DNA of 64,000 nt from JANXMY01 sp964251675 (GTDB lineage: Bacteria; Armatimonadota; Armatimonadia; Armatimonadales; Capsulimonadaceae), in the NCBI GenBank assembly GCA_964251675.1, contig CAXUKS010000018.1:1-64000 (forward strand), read 5' to 3'. This document shows positions 8,139 through 16,662 of this stretch, piece after piece. The position numbers were made by a program, and so were the translations under genes. Within the stretch, counting starts at the first letter, position 1; each line of letters starts with the position of its first letter. The notes below the pieces were generated by a model. That model saw only the letters and a list, made by a program, of their open reading frames with translations. It had not been told where the DNA came from and did no database searches.

Positions 8139-9392
8139 TTACTCACCTATCCACCGCTTGAAGACCAGGGTGGCGTTGTGGCCGCCGAAGCCGAAGGAAT
8201 TGGACAGGGCGATGTTGACTTGCTTCTCCTGCGGGGTGTTCGGGACGAGGTTCAGGCCCGCGCATTCGGGGTCAGGGTCCTCTAAATTGGTGGTGGGGGG
8301 CAGGATGCCGCGAGACAAAGCCAGCGCGACGGCGATAGCTTCAATCGCCCCCGCCGCACCGAGCAGGTGGCCGGTCATGGACTTAGTGGAGGAGATGGCG
8401 GTCTGGTGGATGGCGTCGCCGAAGACGGCTTTGATCCCCTGGATTTCCAGCGGGTCGCCGGTGGGCGTGCTGGTGGCGTGGGCGTTGATGTAGCCGACTT
8501 CGGAGGGCGAGACTTTGGCTTCGGCGAGGGCGGCAGTCATGGCACGGCGGACACCGTCGCCCTGGGGGGCGCCGTGGACCATGTCGTAGGCGTCGTTGCT
8601 CATGCCGTAGCCTAGAATTTCAGCATAGATGCGTGCGCCGCGTGCTTTGGCCCCTTCCAGCTCTTCCAGCATCAGGACGCAGCCGCCTTCGCCGAGAATG
8701 AAGCCGTCGCGGCCTGTGTCGAAGGGACGGGAGGCGTGGGTGGGGTCGTCGTTGCGGCTAGACATGGCCTTCATATTGGAAAAGCCCGCCATCGAGATGG
8801 GGACGACGGCGGCTTCGGAGCCGCCTGCGACGGCGGCGTCGGCATCACCGCGCTTGATGCAGGCGAAGGCATCGCCGAGCGAGTTGGTGGAAGTCGCGCA
8901 GGCGGTCACAGCGGTCTCACTGGGGCCTTGCAGGCCGAGCATCCGGGCGACGTTGCCCGCACCCATGTTGGCGATCATCATGGGGATAAAGAACGGGGAG
9001 ACGCGGCCCAGGCCGCCGTCCATCATCTTGCGGTGCTGTTCCTCGAACGTGGCAATGCCGCCGATGCCGCTGCCGAGGAATGTCCCGATGCGGGCCTTGT
9101 TGGCGTCCGTGACAACGAGGCCAGAGTCTTCGAGCGCCATTTTGGAGGCGGCGACAGCGAACTGCGCGAAGCGGTCCATCCGCTTGGCCTCTTTGCGGTC
9201 CATGTAGGCTTCCGGCTGGAAGCCTTCGACCTGGGCGGCAATCCGGGTGGCAATCGCCGAGCAGTCAAAATCAGTGACGAGGCCGACGCCGCTGCGCCCT
9301 TCCAGCAGGCCCTGCCAGAAGGGTTCTATGCCGATGCCCAGGGGGGTGATGGCCCCAAGGCCCGTGATTACTACTCGTCGCTCACTTGTCAT
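8139..9392 (-). CDS. fabF: 3-oxoacyl-ACP synthase II
   Basis: This is the elongating beta-ketoacyl-ACP synthase, condensing malonyl-ACP with acyl-ACP. The 417-residue length is normal. It starts RRVVITGLGAITPLG; the active-site Cys165 is in VTACATSTN, the two catalytic histidines in NAHATSTPTGD and MTGHLLGAAG, and the C-terminus is SNSFGFGGHNATLVF. It is the last gene of the fab cluster. A terminator-like hairpin separates it from acpP, so it may be expressed at a lower level than acpP or from its own promoter. Confidence 0.97.
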   Translation of the reverse strand: MTSERRVVITGLGAITPLGIGIEPFWQGLLEGRSGVGLVTDFDCSAIATRIAAQVEGFQPEAYMDRKEAKRMDRFAQFAVAASKMALEDSGLVVTDANKARIGTFLGSGIGGIATFEEQHRKMMDGGLGRVSPFFIPMMIANMGAGNVARMLGLQGPSETAVTACATSTNSLGDAFACIKRGDADAAVAGGSEAAVVPISMAGFSNMKAMSSRNDDPTHASRPFDTGRDGFILGEGGCVLMLEELEGAKARGARIYAEILGYGMSNDAYDMVHGAPQGDGVRRAMTAALAEAKVSPSEVGYINAHATSTPTGDPLEIQGIKAVFGDAIHQTAISSTKSMTGHLLGAAGAIEAIAVALALSRGILPPTTNLEDPDPECAGLNLVPNTPQEKQVNIALSNSFGFGGHNATLVFKRWIGE

Positions 9393-9430
9393 AAGTCATC
9401 CGCCGTACATACTAAGCAAAAAATATAAGC

Positions 9431-9457
9431 AAAAGAGGGCGGGGACAAGCCCCGCCC
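9431..9457 (-). terminator. Terminator/attenuator between acpP and fabF
   Basis: A perfect 8-bp stem (GGGCGGGG 9437-9444 with 9450-9457) with a 5-nt loop is followed on the minus strand by TCTTTTGC and then another T-run near 9415. It lies 45 nt after the acpP stop and upstream of fabF. It could let acpP be made in excess over fabF. Confidence 0.65.
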
Positions 9458-9501
9458 CTGCGTTGTGTTCCTATTTGCGCTGCGATTGCATAACCCGGTG
9501 G

Positions 9502-9735
9502 CTATTTGGATTTATCGTCGATGTAAGTGACAGCTTCCTGCACGGTGGTGATCTTCTCGGCATCCTCGTCGGGGATTTCGACGTCGAACTCTTCTTCCAG
9601 CCCCATGACCAGCTCGACCACGTCCAGCGAGTCCGCACCGAGGTCGTCCACGAAGGACGCCTGCGGGGTGACCTCGTCTTCGGCCACGTCCAGCTGCTCC
9701 ACGACCACTTTTTTCACACGATCAAACGTCGACAT
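9502..9735 (-). CDS. acpP: Acyl carrier protein
   Basis: This is a 77-residue acidic carrier of fatty acyl chains. Ser36 in the GADSLD motif is the expected 4'-phosphopantetheine site. A strong AGGAGA Shine-Dalgarno precedes the ATG. It lies between fabG and fabF, as in many bacteria. A second, divergent ACP-like gene occurs at 31280-31570. Confidence 0.97.
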   Translation of the reverse strand: MSTFDRVKKVVVEQLDVAEDEVTPQASFVDDLGADSLDVVELVMGLEEEFDVEIPDEDAEKITTVQEAVTYIDDKSK

Positions 9736-9782
9736 CTTTTGTGTTCTCCTCGATAATTACGATCAGTTCTGCGAATTTGTTT

Positions 9783-10535
9783 TTATAAGATCATGCCGCC
9801 GTCCACGGTCAGCGTCTGTCCCGTGATATAGTCTGCGGCGGGCGAACACAGGAACAGAACGGCCTGTGCCACATCTTCCGGGGTCCCCAGCCGTCCGGCG
9901 GGGATTTCTTTCACGATAGACGCTTTGACGTCCTCTTTCATCGCCTCGGTCATGGCCGTCTGAATAAAGCCCGGCGCGACCGCGTTGATTTGAATGTTCC
10001 GGCTGGCGACTTCTTTGGCCGCAGTCCGGGTCAGCCCAATCAGACCCGCTTTGGAGGCCGAGTAGTTCGCCTGACCGGGGTTTGCGATCAGTCCCATGAC
10101 GCTGCTGATGTTGACGATTTTGCCCGCCCGCTGCTTCATCATCGGCTTCAGGGCGGCGCGGGTCATTAGAAATGTCCCCTTCAGGTTGGCATCCAGCACC
10201 GTGTCCCAGTCGTCCTCAGACATCCGCACCAGCAGGCCGTCGCGTGTCGTCCCGGCATTGTTCACTACTATATCCAAACCGCCCCAGGATGTCAAGACCT
10301 GCGCCATGAATTTTTCCACATCGGCGACCTCAGACACGGCACACTGAGCGAAAATCGCCCGCCGCCCAAGCGCTTCGATCTCCCGTGCGACGCCCTCAGC
10401 GGCTTCCAGAGATGAGTGTCCGGCGACGGCCACATCGGCCCCGGCCCCGGCCAGAACCAGCGCAATGGCGCGGCCAATGCCGCCGCCACTTTTGCTGATG
10501 CCCGTCACAATCGCCCGCTTGCCCTCTAAAACCAT
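9783..10535 (-). CDS. fabG: 3-oxoacyl-ACP reductase
   Basis: This is the NADPH-dependent short-chain reductase of the fatty-acid cycle, about 250 residues. The nucleotide-binding motif is slightly extended (TGISKSGGGIGRAI, against the usual TGxxxGIG). The remaining signatures are NNAGTTRD at residues 92-99, catalytic Ser near 144, and YSASK with Tyr158 and Lys162. I use the ATG at 10535, which overlaps the fabD stop as TGATG with GGGGA just upstream; a TTG one codon earlier is the alternative. Translational coupling to fabD is likely. Confidence 0.96.
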   Translation of the reverse strand: MVLEGKRAIVTGISKSGGGIGRAIALVLAGAGADVAVAGHSSLEAAEGVAREIEALGRRAIFAQCAVSEVADVEKFMAQVLTSWGGLDIVVNNAGTTRDGLLVRMSEDDWDTVLDANLKGTFLMTRAALKPMMKQRAGKIVNISSVMGLIANPGQANYSASKAGLIGLTRTAAKEVASRNIQINAVAPGFIQTAMTEAMKEDVKASIVKEIPAGRLGTPEDVAQAVLFLCSPAADYITGQTLTVDGGMIL

Positions 10536-11479
10536 CAAATCCCCTGCCCCATCGCGTCTACAAAGGCTTTGACGCCCGCCGTGTCCGCGACGCCGTAGAC
10601 TTTGACATCCGGCGCAATCCGCTTCACCAGCCCGGCCAGTACCGTGCCGGAGCCGACTTCGGCAAATGTGTCAAAGCCATCCGCGACCAGCCTCTGAATG
10701 CTTTCTTCCCAGCGCACCGTGCCTTCAATCTGTGCGGCGAGATTGGCGCGGATTTCTTCCGCCGCCGTCTCATAGTCCGCCGTGATATTGGCGACGACTG
10801 GAAGCTGTGCGCTGCTCAAATTGGCGCCAGCGAGAACAAAGCCCATCGCTTCCGCTGCTGGGGCCATGAGCGCCGAATGGAACGCCCCCGACACGGGGAG
10901 CGGCAGAACACGCTTGGCCCCGTTCGTTTTCGCAATTTCTGAGGCGCGAGCGACTCCTTCCGGGCTGCCCGAGATGACGACCTGCCCGCCGCCGTTGAAG
11001 TTCGCCGCCTGCACCGGCCCTGCACTGCCTGCCTCGGCGCACACCGCCGTCACCTGCGCCGCCGTCAGCCCCAGCACAGCGGCCATCGCGCCCGGTGCGG
11101 TCAGCGTTGCCCGGTGCATCTCCTGAGCGCGTCGCTCCACGAGATGCAGGCCAGCCTCAAAGTCAAAGACGCCTGCCGTCAGCAGCGCGGCATACTCGCC
11201 GACCGAATGCCCGGCCACTGCCTGCGGCGGCGGCGCTCCAGCTTCGCGCAGGGCCATCAGCGCGGCGGCAGAGACGGTGTAGAGCGCAGGCTGCGTGTAG
11301 ATGGTCTGCTTCAGCGCCTCCTCCGGCCCGTAAAAGCACAGCGTACTGAGCTTCGTGCCGATGACCGAGTCCGCCTGATCAAACACCGTCTGCGCGGCGG
11401 GCGAATGGGTGCAAAGGTTCTGCCCCATGCCGACCGCCTGCGAGCCTTGACCGGGAAAAAGATAAGCGAGTTTAGCCAT
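10535..11479 (-). CDS. fabD: Malonyl-CoA:ACP transacylase
   Basis: This enzyme loads malonyl groups onto ACP. The 314-residue protein starts MAKLAYLFPGQGSQ and has the nucleophile elbow GHSVGE with Ser92, plus the catalytic-His region SGAFHSALM near residue 198. The stop overlaps the fabG ATG by one base, and fabH ends 5 nt upstream of its start, so the genes form a tight operon. Confidence 0.96.
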   Translation of the reverse strand: MAKLAYLFPGQGSQAVGMGQNLCTHSPAAQTVFDQADSVIGTKLSTLCFYGPEEALKQTIYTQPALYTVSAAALMALREAGAPPPQAVAGHSVGEYAALLTAGVFDFEAGLHLVERRAQEMHRATLTAPGAMAAVLGLTAAQVTAVCAEAGSAGPVQAANFNGGGQVVISGSPEGVARASEIAKTNGAKRVLPLPVSGAFHSALMAPAAEAMGFVLAGANLSSAQLPVVANITADYETAAEEIRANLAAQIEGTVRWEESIQRLVADGFDTFAEVGSGTVLAGLVKRIAPDVKVYGVADTAGVKAFVDAMGQGI

Positions 11480-11484
11480 AGATG

Positions 11485-12459
11485 CTATTTGCTCCAGCGT
11501 ATTACATTGGCGGCCCAGGTGAGACCCGCGCCGAAGCCGACGGTGACCAGCAGGCTGCCAGCTTGGACGCGGCCTGTTTTGACGGCTTCGTCCAGCGCGA
11601 TAGGAATGGTGGCCGCAGACGTGTTGCCATATTTGTCCAGATTGACCATCACTTTTTCACGCGGCAGGCCCATCCGCTCGGCAGCTTTATCAATAATGCG
11701 GATGTTGGCCTGATGCGGGATCAATAAATCGACGTCGCTTAAAGTCAGGCCCGCGTTTTCCACGGCCTGCGCGGCGGCCTCGCCCATCATGGTGACGGCG
11801 AATTTGTAGACTTCCTTGCCGTTTTGGTAAATCTTGCCCGGCGCGTCCCCGCCCCGCGAGATGCACAGCAGCGGGCCGCCGGAACCGTCCGCCCCGAGCA
11901 GGCCGCCCAGGTAGCCGCCTTCAGTGACTTCGCCGACCACAGCCGCCCCCGCCCCATCGCCGAACAAAACAGCGGTGCTGCGGTCGTCCCAGTTGGTAAT
12001 GCGAGAGAGAGCTTCCGCTCCGATGACCAGCGCGCGGCGGTTCGCGCCGCTGATGACCATCTGCGCGGCCACATGGAGCGCATAGGCGAAGCCGGAGCAG
12101 ACAGCCCCCAGATCAAACGCGGCGGCGGTTTTGGCTCCCAGACGGCTCTGCACAACGCTGGCCGTGGACGGAAACGAGCCGGAGTAATCCGGGGTGCTGC
12201 TGGCTAAAATGATTAAATCCAGATCAGCGGCGGCGAGACCAGCGTCGTCCAGAGCGCGGGCACCGGCTTCGACGGCCAAATCCGAGGTCAGCACGCCCGG
12301 CTCGACCAGGCGGCGCTCCCGGATGCCGGTGCGGGTGACAATCCAGTCATTCGTGGTGTCCATCCGTGCGGCCAGCTCATCGTTAGTGATGATTTTGGGC
12401 GGCAGGAAAGAGCCGACGCCGAGAATACCGGCGCGGCGCAGAGACGTAGGCGGGGTCAT
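11485..12459 (-). CDS. fabH: 3-oxoacyl-ACP synthase III
   Basis: This is the initiating condensing enzyme, joining acetyl-CoA (or another primer) to malonyl-ACP. In the 324-residue protein, Cys121 is in DLGAVCSGF, His in IPHQANIRI and Asn in GNTSAATIP, which completes the Cys-His-Asn triad. Its ATG overlaps the plsX stop (ATGA), coupling the two. Confidence 0.96.
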   Translation of the reverse strand: MTPPTSLRRAGILGVGSFLPPKIITNDELAARMDTTNDWIVTRTGIRERRLVEPGVLTSDLAVEAGARALDDAGLAAADLDLIILASSTPDYSGSFPSTASVVQSRLGAKTAAAFDLGAVCSGFAYALHVAAQMVISGANRRALVIGAEALSRITNWDDRSTAVLFGDGAGAAVVGEVTEGGYLGGLLGADGSGGPLLCISRGGDAPGKIYQNGKEVYKFAVTMMGEAAAQAVENAGLTLSDVDLLIPHQANIRIIDKAAERMGLPREKVMVNLDKYGNTSAATIPIALDEAVKTGRVQAGSLLVTVGFGAGLTWAANVIRWSK

Positions 12460-13466
12460 GCGAGGCCCTCAAAGGCGGGGAGAGCTTCACGGATAGCCTG
12501 CACATAGCCGCTTTCAGCGGCAGTCAGTGCCGCCCGCAGGCCACCCGCGATGGCTTTGGCGTCGGAGCGACCGTGGCCGATGACGGACACGCCGTTGACC
12601 CCAAGCAGGGGTGCCCCACCAAACTCAGAATAGTGGATTTTCTGAGCCAGCCGCTGGAAGACTGGAGCGAGGATATCCCGAGAATGAGCGAAATCCGGGT
12701 TGGAAACCAGCTCATGGTCCAGCATATCGAAAATCATCTCCGCCATGCCTTCACCGGACTTCACCAGGACGTTTCCTGCAAAGCCGTCGCACACAACCAC
12801 ATCGGCAGCGTGTTCAAAGACATCTTTGCCTTCCACGTTGCCAACAAAGTTCAGCGGCGCGGTCTTCAGCATTTGGTAGACGGTCTTCGCCAGATCGTTG
12901 CCCTTGCCTTCCTCGCCACCGATGTTGAGCAGGCCGACGCGGGGATTAGAAACGCCCATCGCCCGCTCTGAGTAGATGGCCCCGAGCAGGGCGAACTGCA
13001 GCAGGTTTTTGGAAGAGCAGTCTACATTCGCGCCGCCGTCCAGAAGCAGCGCCCGGCCTCCCATGGTTGGAATGCCAGTGGCAATGGCAGGCCGCTCGAT
13101 GCCCGCAATGCGGCCTAAATCAAGCGTCCCAATCGCCATCGCCGCCCCGGTGCTGCCTGCGCTGAAAGTGGCGTCGGCCTCAGCGTTTTTCACCATCTGG
13201 CCGCAGACCACGAGCGACGAATCGCGCTTGCGGCGGGTGGCCTGAACGGGGTGTTCCCCCATTTCAATGGCCTGTGTGGTGTGTCGAACAGAAACGCCGC
13301 TGGGGACATCGTCCGCCCGGCGCAGCTCGGCCTGGATTGCCGCTTCATCGCCGACGAGAATTATCTGAATATCAGGACGCTCGCGGGCGACACGGAGCGC
13401 CCCGAGAACGACCTGCGCGGGCGCGTGGTCGCCGCCCATCGCGTCCACGGCAAGTTTAAGGGGCAT
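12456..13466 (-). CDS. plsX: Phosphate acyltransferase PlsX
   Basis: This enzyme converts acyl-ACP to acyl-phosphate for PlsY, linking fatty-acid and phospholipid synthesis. The 336-residue length is typical. It opens LKLAVDAMGGDHAP and contains the conserved RRKRDSSL-like segment, DGGANVDC, and NIGEE-like and CDGFAGN motifs. It follows rpmF with a 3-nt gap, the order rpmF-plsX-fabH being widespread. Confidence 0.97.
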   Translation of the reverse strand: MPLKLAVDAMGGDHAPAQVVLGALRVARERPDIQIILVGDEAAIQAELRRADDVPSGVSVRHTTQAIEMGEHPVQATRRKRDSSLVVCGQMVKNAEADATFSAGSTGAAMAIGTLDLGRIAGIERPAIATGIPTMGGRALLLDGGANVDCSSKNLLQFALLGAIYSERAMGVSNPRVGLLNIGGEEGKGNDLAKTVYQMLKTAPLNFVGNVEGKDVFEHAADVVVCDGFAGNVLVKSGEGMAEMIFDMLDHELVSNPDFAHSRDILAPVFQRLAQKIHYSEFGGAPLLGVNGVSVIGHGRSDAKAIAGGLRAALTAAESGYVQAIREALPAFEGLA

Positions 13467-13469
13467 GAC

Positions 13470-13679
13470 TTACTCTTCGGCGGTCACTTTTTCTTTGATG
13501 GCAACGGCCTGTTCGCCGTTGTAGAAGCCGCAGTCCGGGCAGGCATGGTGGTCCAAACGGAAGTTCTGGCGCTGGCAGCCGGGGCAGTAGGACTGCAGGA
13601 CTTCGGGCGCGGTCAGCTTGTAATGGGTGCGGCGCTTGCGGGTGCGCTGATTGGAATGGCGTCGTTTTGGCAGTGGCAT
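13470..13679 (-). CDS. rpmF: 50S ribosomal protein L32
   Basis: This is a 69-residue ribosomal protein with the MPLPKRRHSNQRTRKRR start. Two CxxC pairs (CPGC, CPDC) form the zinc-binding variant of L32. It sits between the DUF177 gene and plsX, its usual position. The C-terminus is somewhat longer than in many homologues. Confidence 0.97.
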   Translation of the reverse strand: MPLPKRRHSNQRTRKRRTHYKLTAPEVLQSYCPGCQRQNFRLDHHACPDCGFYNGEQAVAIKEKVTAEE

Positions 13680-13723
13680 CTATTCGGTCTCCTTCGAGCG
13701 TCGTAACAGTTGGTTATTTAATT

Positions 13724-14254
13724 TTATTCTTGCAGCAATTTGCCCAGCTCGCGGAAGGGCGAGTTCTGGATCACAACTTCGTCCGGGTCTGCCACTTCCT
13801 GAAGCGGAATGCCGGGGCAGGCTTCGCGGCAGAGGGGCTGAAGCGGCACGGCAAGCAGGGCAGCCTGCCGGATCAAGACGTCCATCTGGAGGGTCTTGCC
13901 GTCGAACACACGCCCTACTTCGTCTTCCACCACTTTGACATCGGTGACGCGGCTTTGGAAGCGGCTGCTGCTGCTTTGCGAAGCGTCTTCGACTTCGGAC
14001 AGCTCAAACTCTTCTTCCAGGTCGGCATGAATGGAGGCACGCACCGATTCCAAGCACCGGCTGCATTCCATTTCCACCGTAGTGTCTATCGGGCCGCGCA
14101 CCAGCACCATTGACCCGGTGTTGGTAACCACAATGCGGCCCACCACGGGGGCCACAAACTCGACATCCTCATCGGCATAGGGCGGCTCGTGCAGGTCGTA
14201 GACCTGCCGCATTCCCGGTGTTCGCAGCAGCTCCGTCAGATCAAATTTCAGCAT
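13724..14254 (-). CDS. DUF177 (YceD) family protein
   Basis: This 176-residue protein belongs to the family encoded next to rpmF in most bacteria and implicated in 23S rRNA accumulation. The CSRCLESV motif at about residue 70 and a second Cys pair (PLCREACPGIPL) near residue 145 are the family's conserved zinc-like positions. A Ser-rich insert lies near residue 94. The gene precedes rpmF by 44 nt. Confidence 0.9.
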   Translation of the reverse strand: MLKFDLTELLRTPGMRQVYDLHEPPYADEDVEFVAPVVGRIVVTNTGSMVLVRGPIDTTVEMECSRCLESVRASIHADLEEEFELSEVEDASQSSSSRFQSRVTDVKVVEDEVGRVFDGKTLQMDVLIRQAALLAVPLQPLCREACPGIPLQEVADPDEVVIQNSPFRELGKLLQE

Positions 14255-14289
14255 GACGGGTTCCTCAAACTCACAATCACAGAAAATCA

Positions 14290-14313
14290 GGGCGCGGCAA
14301 AAAGCCGCCCCCT
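14290..14313 (-). terminator. Possible terminator after the coiled-coil gene
   Basis: An imperfect GC hairpin with an A-rich loop (GCGGC AAAAA GCCGC core) lies in the 122-bp gap upstream of DUF177. On the minus strand it is followed by TGATTTTCTG. It is weak. Confidence 0.35.
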
Positions 14314-14376
14314 AGTTTACCACAAAATGCCGCAAAATGAATGCGTGCGGGATTTAGATTCCGCGCCACTTTAGAA

Positions 14377-15087
14377 TTAGCGCCGGGTTGCTGCAAGCTC
14401 CGGGGCGCGGCCGTTGCCATTTGGACCGCTGCCATTTGGGCCACTGCCATTGATAATCGGCGGCTGCGGGGCAGCGGCGTTCACGCGCTGGTCCAGCTTG
14501 ACACGCCCGCGCTGAATGGTCGCCATCAGCTCACCGACCTGCTTCTCCAAATCGGCCATGACCCCGTGCGCGTATTCATCCGCCCCGTGCCGCAGGCCCT
14601 GCGTCTCGTATTCGGCGGCGGCAATCATTTCCCGTGCCTGGGCGGTGGCAAGCCGGACCACTTCGCTCTGGCTGACCATCAGCTCAGACTGGCCGTGCGC
14701 CTCAGCCAGCATCTTTTCGGCTTTCTGGCGGGCATCTTCCACCGTCTGCCGGGCGGAGGCTTCCGCCGCCAGAGTCATTTTGTTTGTCTGCGCCTCGGCA
14801 TCGCGCATGGTACGCTCGGCATTGATGCGCGACTCGCGGACGATCTCATCCGCCTCCGCTGTGGCATCTTCCAGCGTCTGCTCGGCGGTTTCCCGCGCCC
14901 CGTCCACGATCTTATCACTTTCGGCGGTCACCCGCGAGGCCCGCTTGACTTCCTCGGGCAGAGATGCCCGAATTTTGTTGGTGATGTCAATATAGTCATC
15001 CGGGTGAAAGTTAAGTGTCACCCCCATCACCGTCTTCTGGTCGTCAATCAGCCGTTCCAGTTCATTGAGCAGTTTTATAATATCCAT
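14377..15087 (-). CDS. DivIVA/V-ATPase-subunit-like coiled-coil protein
   Basis: This is a 236-residue protein that is mostly an Ala/Glu-rich coiled coil (about residues 50-190) after a short globular start (MDIIKLLNELERLIDDQK). It ends with an Asn/Gly/Pro-rich low-complexity tail (GSGPNGSGPNGNG). Similar coiled-coil proteins of unknown function, sometimes labelled ATPase or DivIVA-like, occur next to coaD in Gram-positive genomes. A cell-division or envelope scaffold role is plausible but not shown. AGGGGGA lies about 10 nt before the ATG. It follows coaD by 29 nt, probably in one operon. Confidence 0.75.
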   Translation of the reverse strand: MDIIKLLNELERLIDDQKTVMGVTLNFHPDDYIDITNKIRASLPEEVKRASRVTAESDKIVDGARETAEQTLEDATAEADEIVRESRINAERTMRDAEAQTNKMTLAAEASARQTVEDARQKAEKMLAEAHGQSELMVSQSEVVRLATAQAREMIAAAEYETQGLRHGADEYAHGVMADLEKQVGELMATIQRGRVKLDQRVNAAAPQPPIINGSGPNGSGPNGNGRAPELAATRR

Positions 15088-15116
15088 GATGCAATCCCCC
15101 TCTGTGCCGGGCTGTC

Positions 15117-15608
15117 TTATTTTACTTCCGGTTGATCAAACTTCGCGGCCAGCGCCATGCACACTGGCTTGGGGACTAGGTCCCGAATGTCGCCGCCCAA
15201 ACGGGCGATCTCTTTGACAATGCTTGACGACAGGTAGGCGTGTTCCGCCGCCGTCATCAGAAAAATCGTTTCTACTCCCGGCTGCAAGTGCCGATTGAGA
15301 AGCGCCATCTGGAACTCATATTCAAAGTCTGACACCGCCCGCAGGCCCTTCACAATCACCTTCGCGCCATGTCCGACCACATAGTCTACCAGCAGCGAGG
15401 GCGGCAAAATCTCCACGCTGACGTTTTTTAAATCCGCGCACGACTGCCGGACCAGCTCGGCCCGCTCCTCGGCAGAAAACAGCGGCGACTTTGACGAATT
15501 GCCCGCCACCAGCACAATCAGCCGCTCAAACATCCCCGCCGCCCGGACGATGACATCGTAGTGCCCGCTGGTGACGGGATCAAAACTGCCGGGATACACC
15601 GCGATCAT
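15117..15608 (-). CDS. coaD: Pantetheine-phosphate adenylyltransferase
   Basis: This enzyme catalyses the penultimate step of coenzyme A synthesis, adenylylating 4'-phosphopantetheine. The 163-residue length is standard. It starts MIAVYPGSFDPVTSGHYD, with the (T/H)xGH nucleotidyltransferase motif TSGH at residues 13-16. VKGLRAVSDFEYE and the C-terminal YLSSSIVKEIA match the family. It supplies CoA to the adjacent fatty-acid genes. Confidence 0.97.
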   Translation of the reverse strand: MIAVYPGSFDPVTSGHYDVIVRAAGMFERLIVLVAGNSSKSPLFSAEERAELVRQSCADLKNVSVEILPPSLLVDYVVGHGAKVIVKGLRAVSDFEYEFQMALLNRHLQPGVETIFLMTAAEHAYLSSSIVKEIARLGGDIRDLVPKPVCMALAAKFDQPEVK

Positions 15609-15628
15609 AAAAACTGTTCCAATCGTCT

Positions 15629-16102
15629 TCAGGCAAGGGTCAAGCAGTCATCAATAAATTGCAGCAGTTTGATCATCTTCGGATTTTCCAATGTTAGCCC
15701 CGCAAAAGCATACTCCGTCGGCACTAAAATGATCCCACCTGCCTCCCAGGGATATTCTGGGTTGGGATGGTCATCCCCCTCCGGCGACAAGTTCTCCACC
15801 TGCTGCGCAGTCTCTAATAGACTAGTCACATAAGCCGTAAATTGGCTGGTGTCCGTGAAGCCGCTCGCTGCTCGAAACTCAGGACGGGTTCTTGCGACAC
15901 GCATAAACTTTATAAAAGCATCATGCGTTTTCGCATAGCGTGGACCTCCGGGCCGGGTTAGAAACCCCTTTGCCATCTTTTCCGTCGTCATTTGCAAATA
16001 ATGCAGACTTTGACACAACGGCACATCCGTGCGAGCCATTTTAAACATCGCGTAGTCAGACTTTGCCTGTTCCAGATACGAGGTACGCCAATCCCACGGC
16101 AC
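15629..16102 (-). CDS. HEPN-domain protein with RX4H RNase motif (probable toxin)
   Basis: This is a 157-residue helical protein. SLHYLQMTTEKMAKGFL followed by RYAKTH fits the HEPN fold. Arg55 and His60 form an RX4H pair, within the RX4-6H consensus of HEPN ribonucleases. HEPN proteins of this size usually act as toxins or abortive-infection nucleases paired with a small partner. The GTG start immediately follows the stop of the upstream gene (TAA at 16105-16103), so the two are coupled. The assignment is by motif and context, not by a clear family match. Confidence 0.65.
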   Translation of the reverse strand: MPWDWRTSYLEQAKSDYAMFKMARTDVPLCQSLHYLQMTTEKMAKGFLTRPGGPRYAKTHDAFIKFMRVARTRPEFRAASGFTDTSQFTAYVTSLLETAQQVENLSPEGDDHPNPEYPWEAGGIILVPTEYAFAGLTLENPKMIKLLQFIDDCLTLA

Positions 16103-16426
16103 TTAATTTTGCTCCCAAAGCGTTTCTGCGTCTTTCCATCCGCCCCACCCTTCGGGCAGTGTCAGCCGTCCCTCTTCATCGGGGCGAATCAGAGCCACGG
16201 CGGATTCAAAATTGATACCACTGTTTTGGGCAGGCCGAAAATAATACGGCGTCACACCGGTATCTTCTCCTGACGGATGTGCGGTTGCATCGACATAGAC
16301 CAGCCGGATGTCCTGAGCGGACGGAAACAAAAGTATCTTTTTGATCGCCGGTTCGGCTTCCACCGCCGCCTCTGCCAGACGTTTGGCCGACGCCCGCATT
16401 TCACCGCTCATGGCTTCTGCGATCAT
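16103..16426 (-). CDS. Hypothetical protein, partner of the HEPN gene
   Basis: I do not recognise this 107-residue protein as a named family. It has an N-terminal helix, then IKKILLFPSAQDIRLVYVDAT, a proline/glycine-rich middle and LPEGWGGWKDAETLW at the end. It lacks the GSxxxG..D signature of minimal nucleotidyltransferases, so it is not an obvious MNT antitoxin. Direct abutment to the HEPN gene suggests an antitoxin or accessory role. Confidence 0.6.
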   Translation of the reverse strand: MIAEAMSGEMRASAKRLAEAAVEAEPAIKKILLFPSAQDIRLVYVDATAHPSGEDTGVTPYYFRPAQNSGINFESAVALIRPDEEGRLTLPEGWGGWKDAETLWEQN

Positions 16427-16442
16427 AGTTCAGACCTTTCGT

Positions 16443-16655
16443 TTATAAATCGAGTTTAGCACACGCCACAGCCAACAAGATGCCGCCCTGCCGCTCTTTC
16501 GCTTCTAGCAGCCGCCGTTTCATGATTTCGCTTTTCAGCAGGTAGGTTGTCTCGCGCTCGACTTCAATCTCATGCCAGAGCGCAATCGGCACAATGACGC
16601 CCACTTCTTTGCCATCCGCTTCTGAAATGTATTGGACTTTTGATTGCGTTTTCAT
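16443..16655 (-). CDS. Phd/YefM-like antitoxin
   Basis: This 70-residue protein has an N-terminal beta-rich part (VQYISEADGKEVGVIVPIALWHEI) and a helical ETTYLLKSEIMKRRLLEA segment, the usual pattern of Phd-type antitoxins that bind DNA and neutralise a toxin. No RelE or Doc-like toxin is adjacent; the gene just upstream (16663-16989) is the only candidate partner and is unrecognised. It may be an orphan antitoxin. Confidence 0.6.
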   Translation of the reverse strand: MKTQSKVQYISEADGKEVGVIVPIALWHEIEVERETTYLLKSEIMKRRLLEAKERQGGILLAVACAKLDL

Positions 16656-16662
16656 TGCTGCT

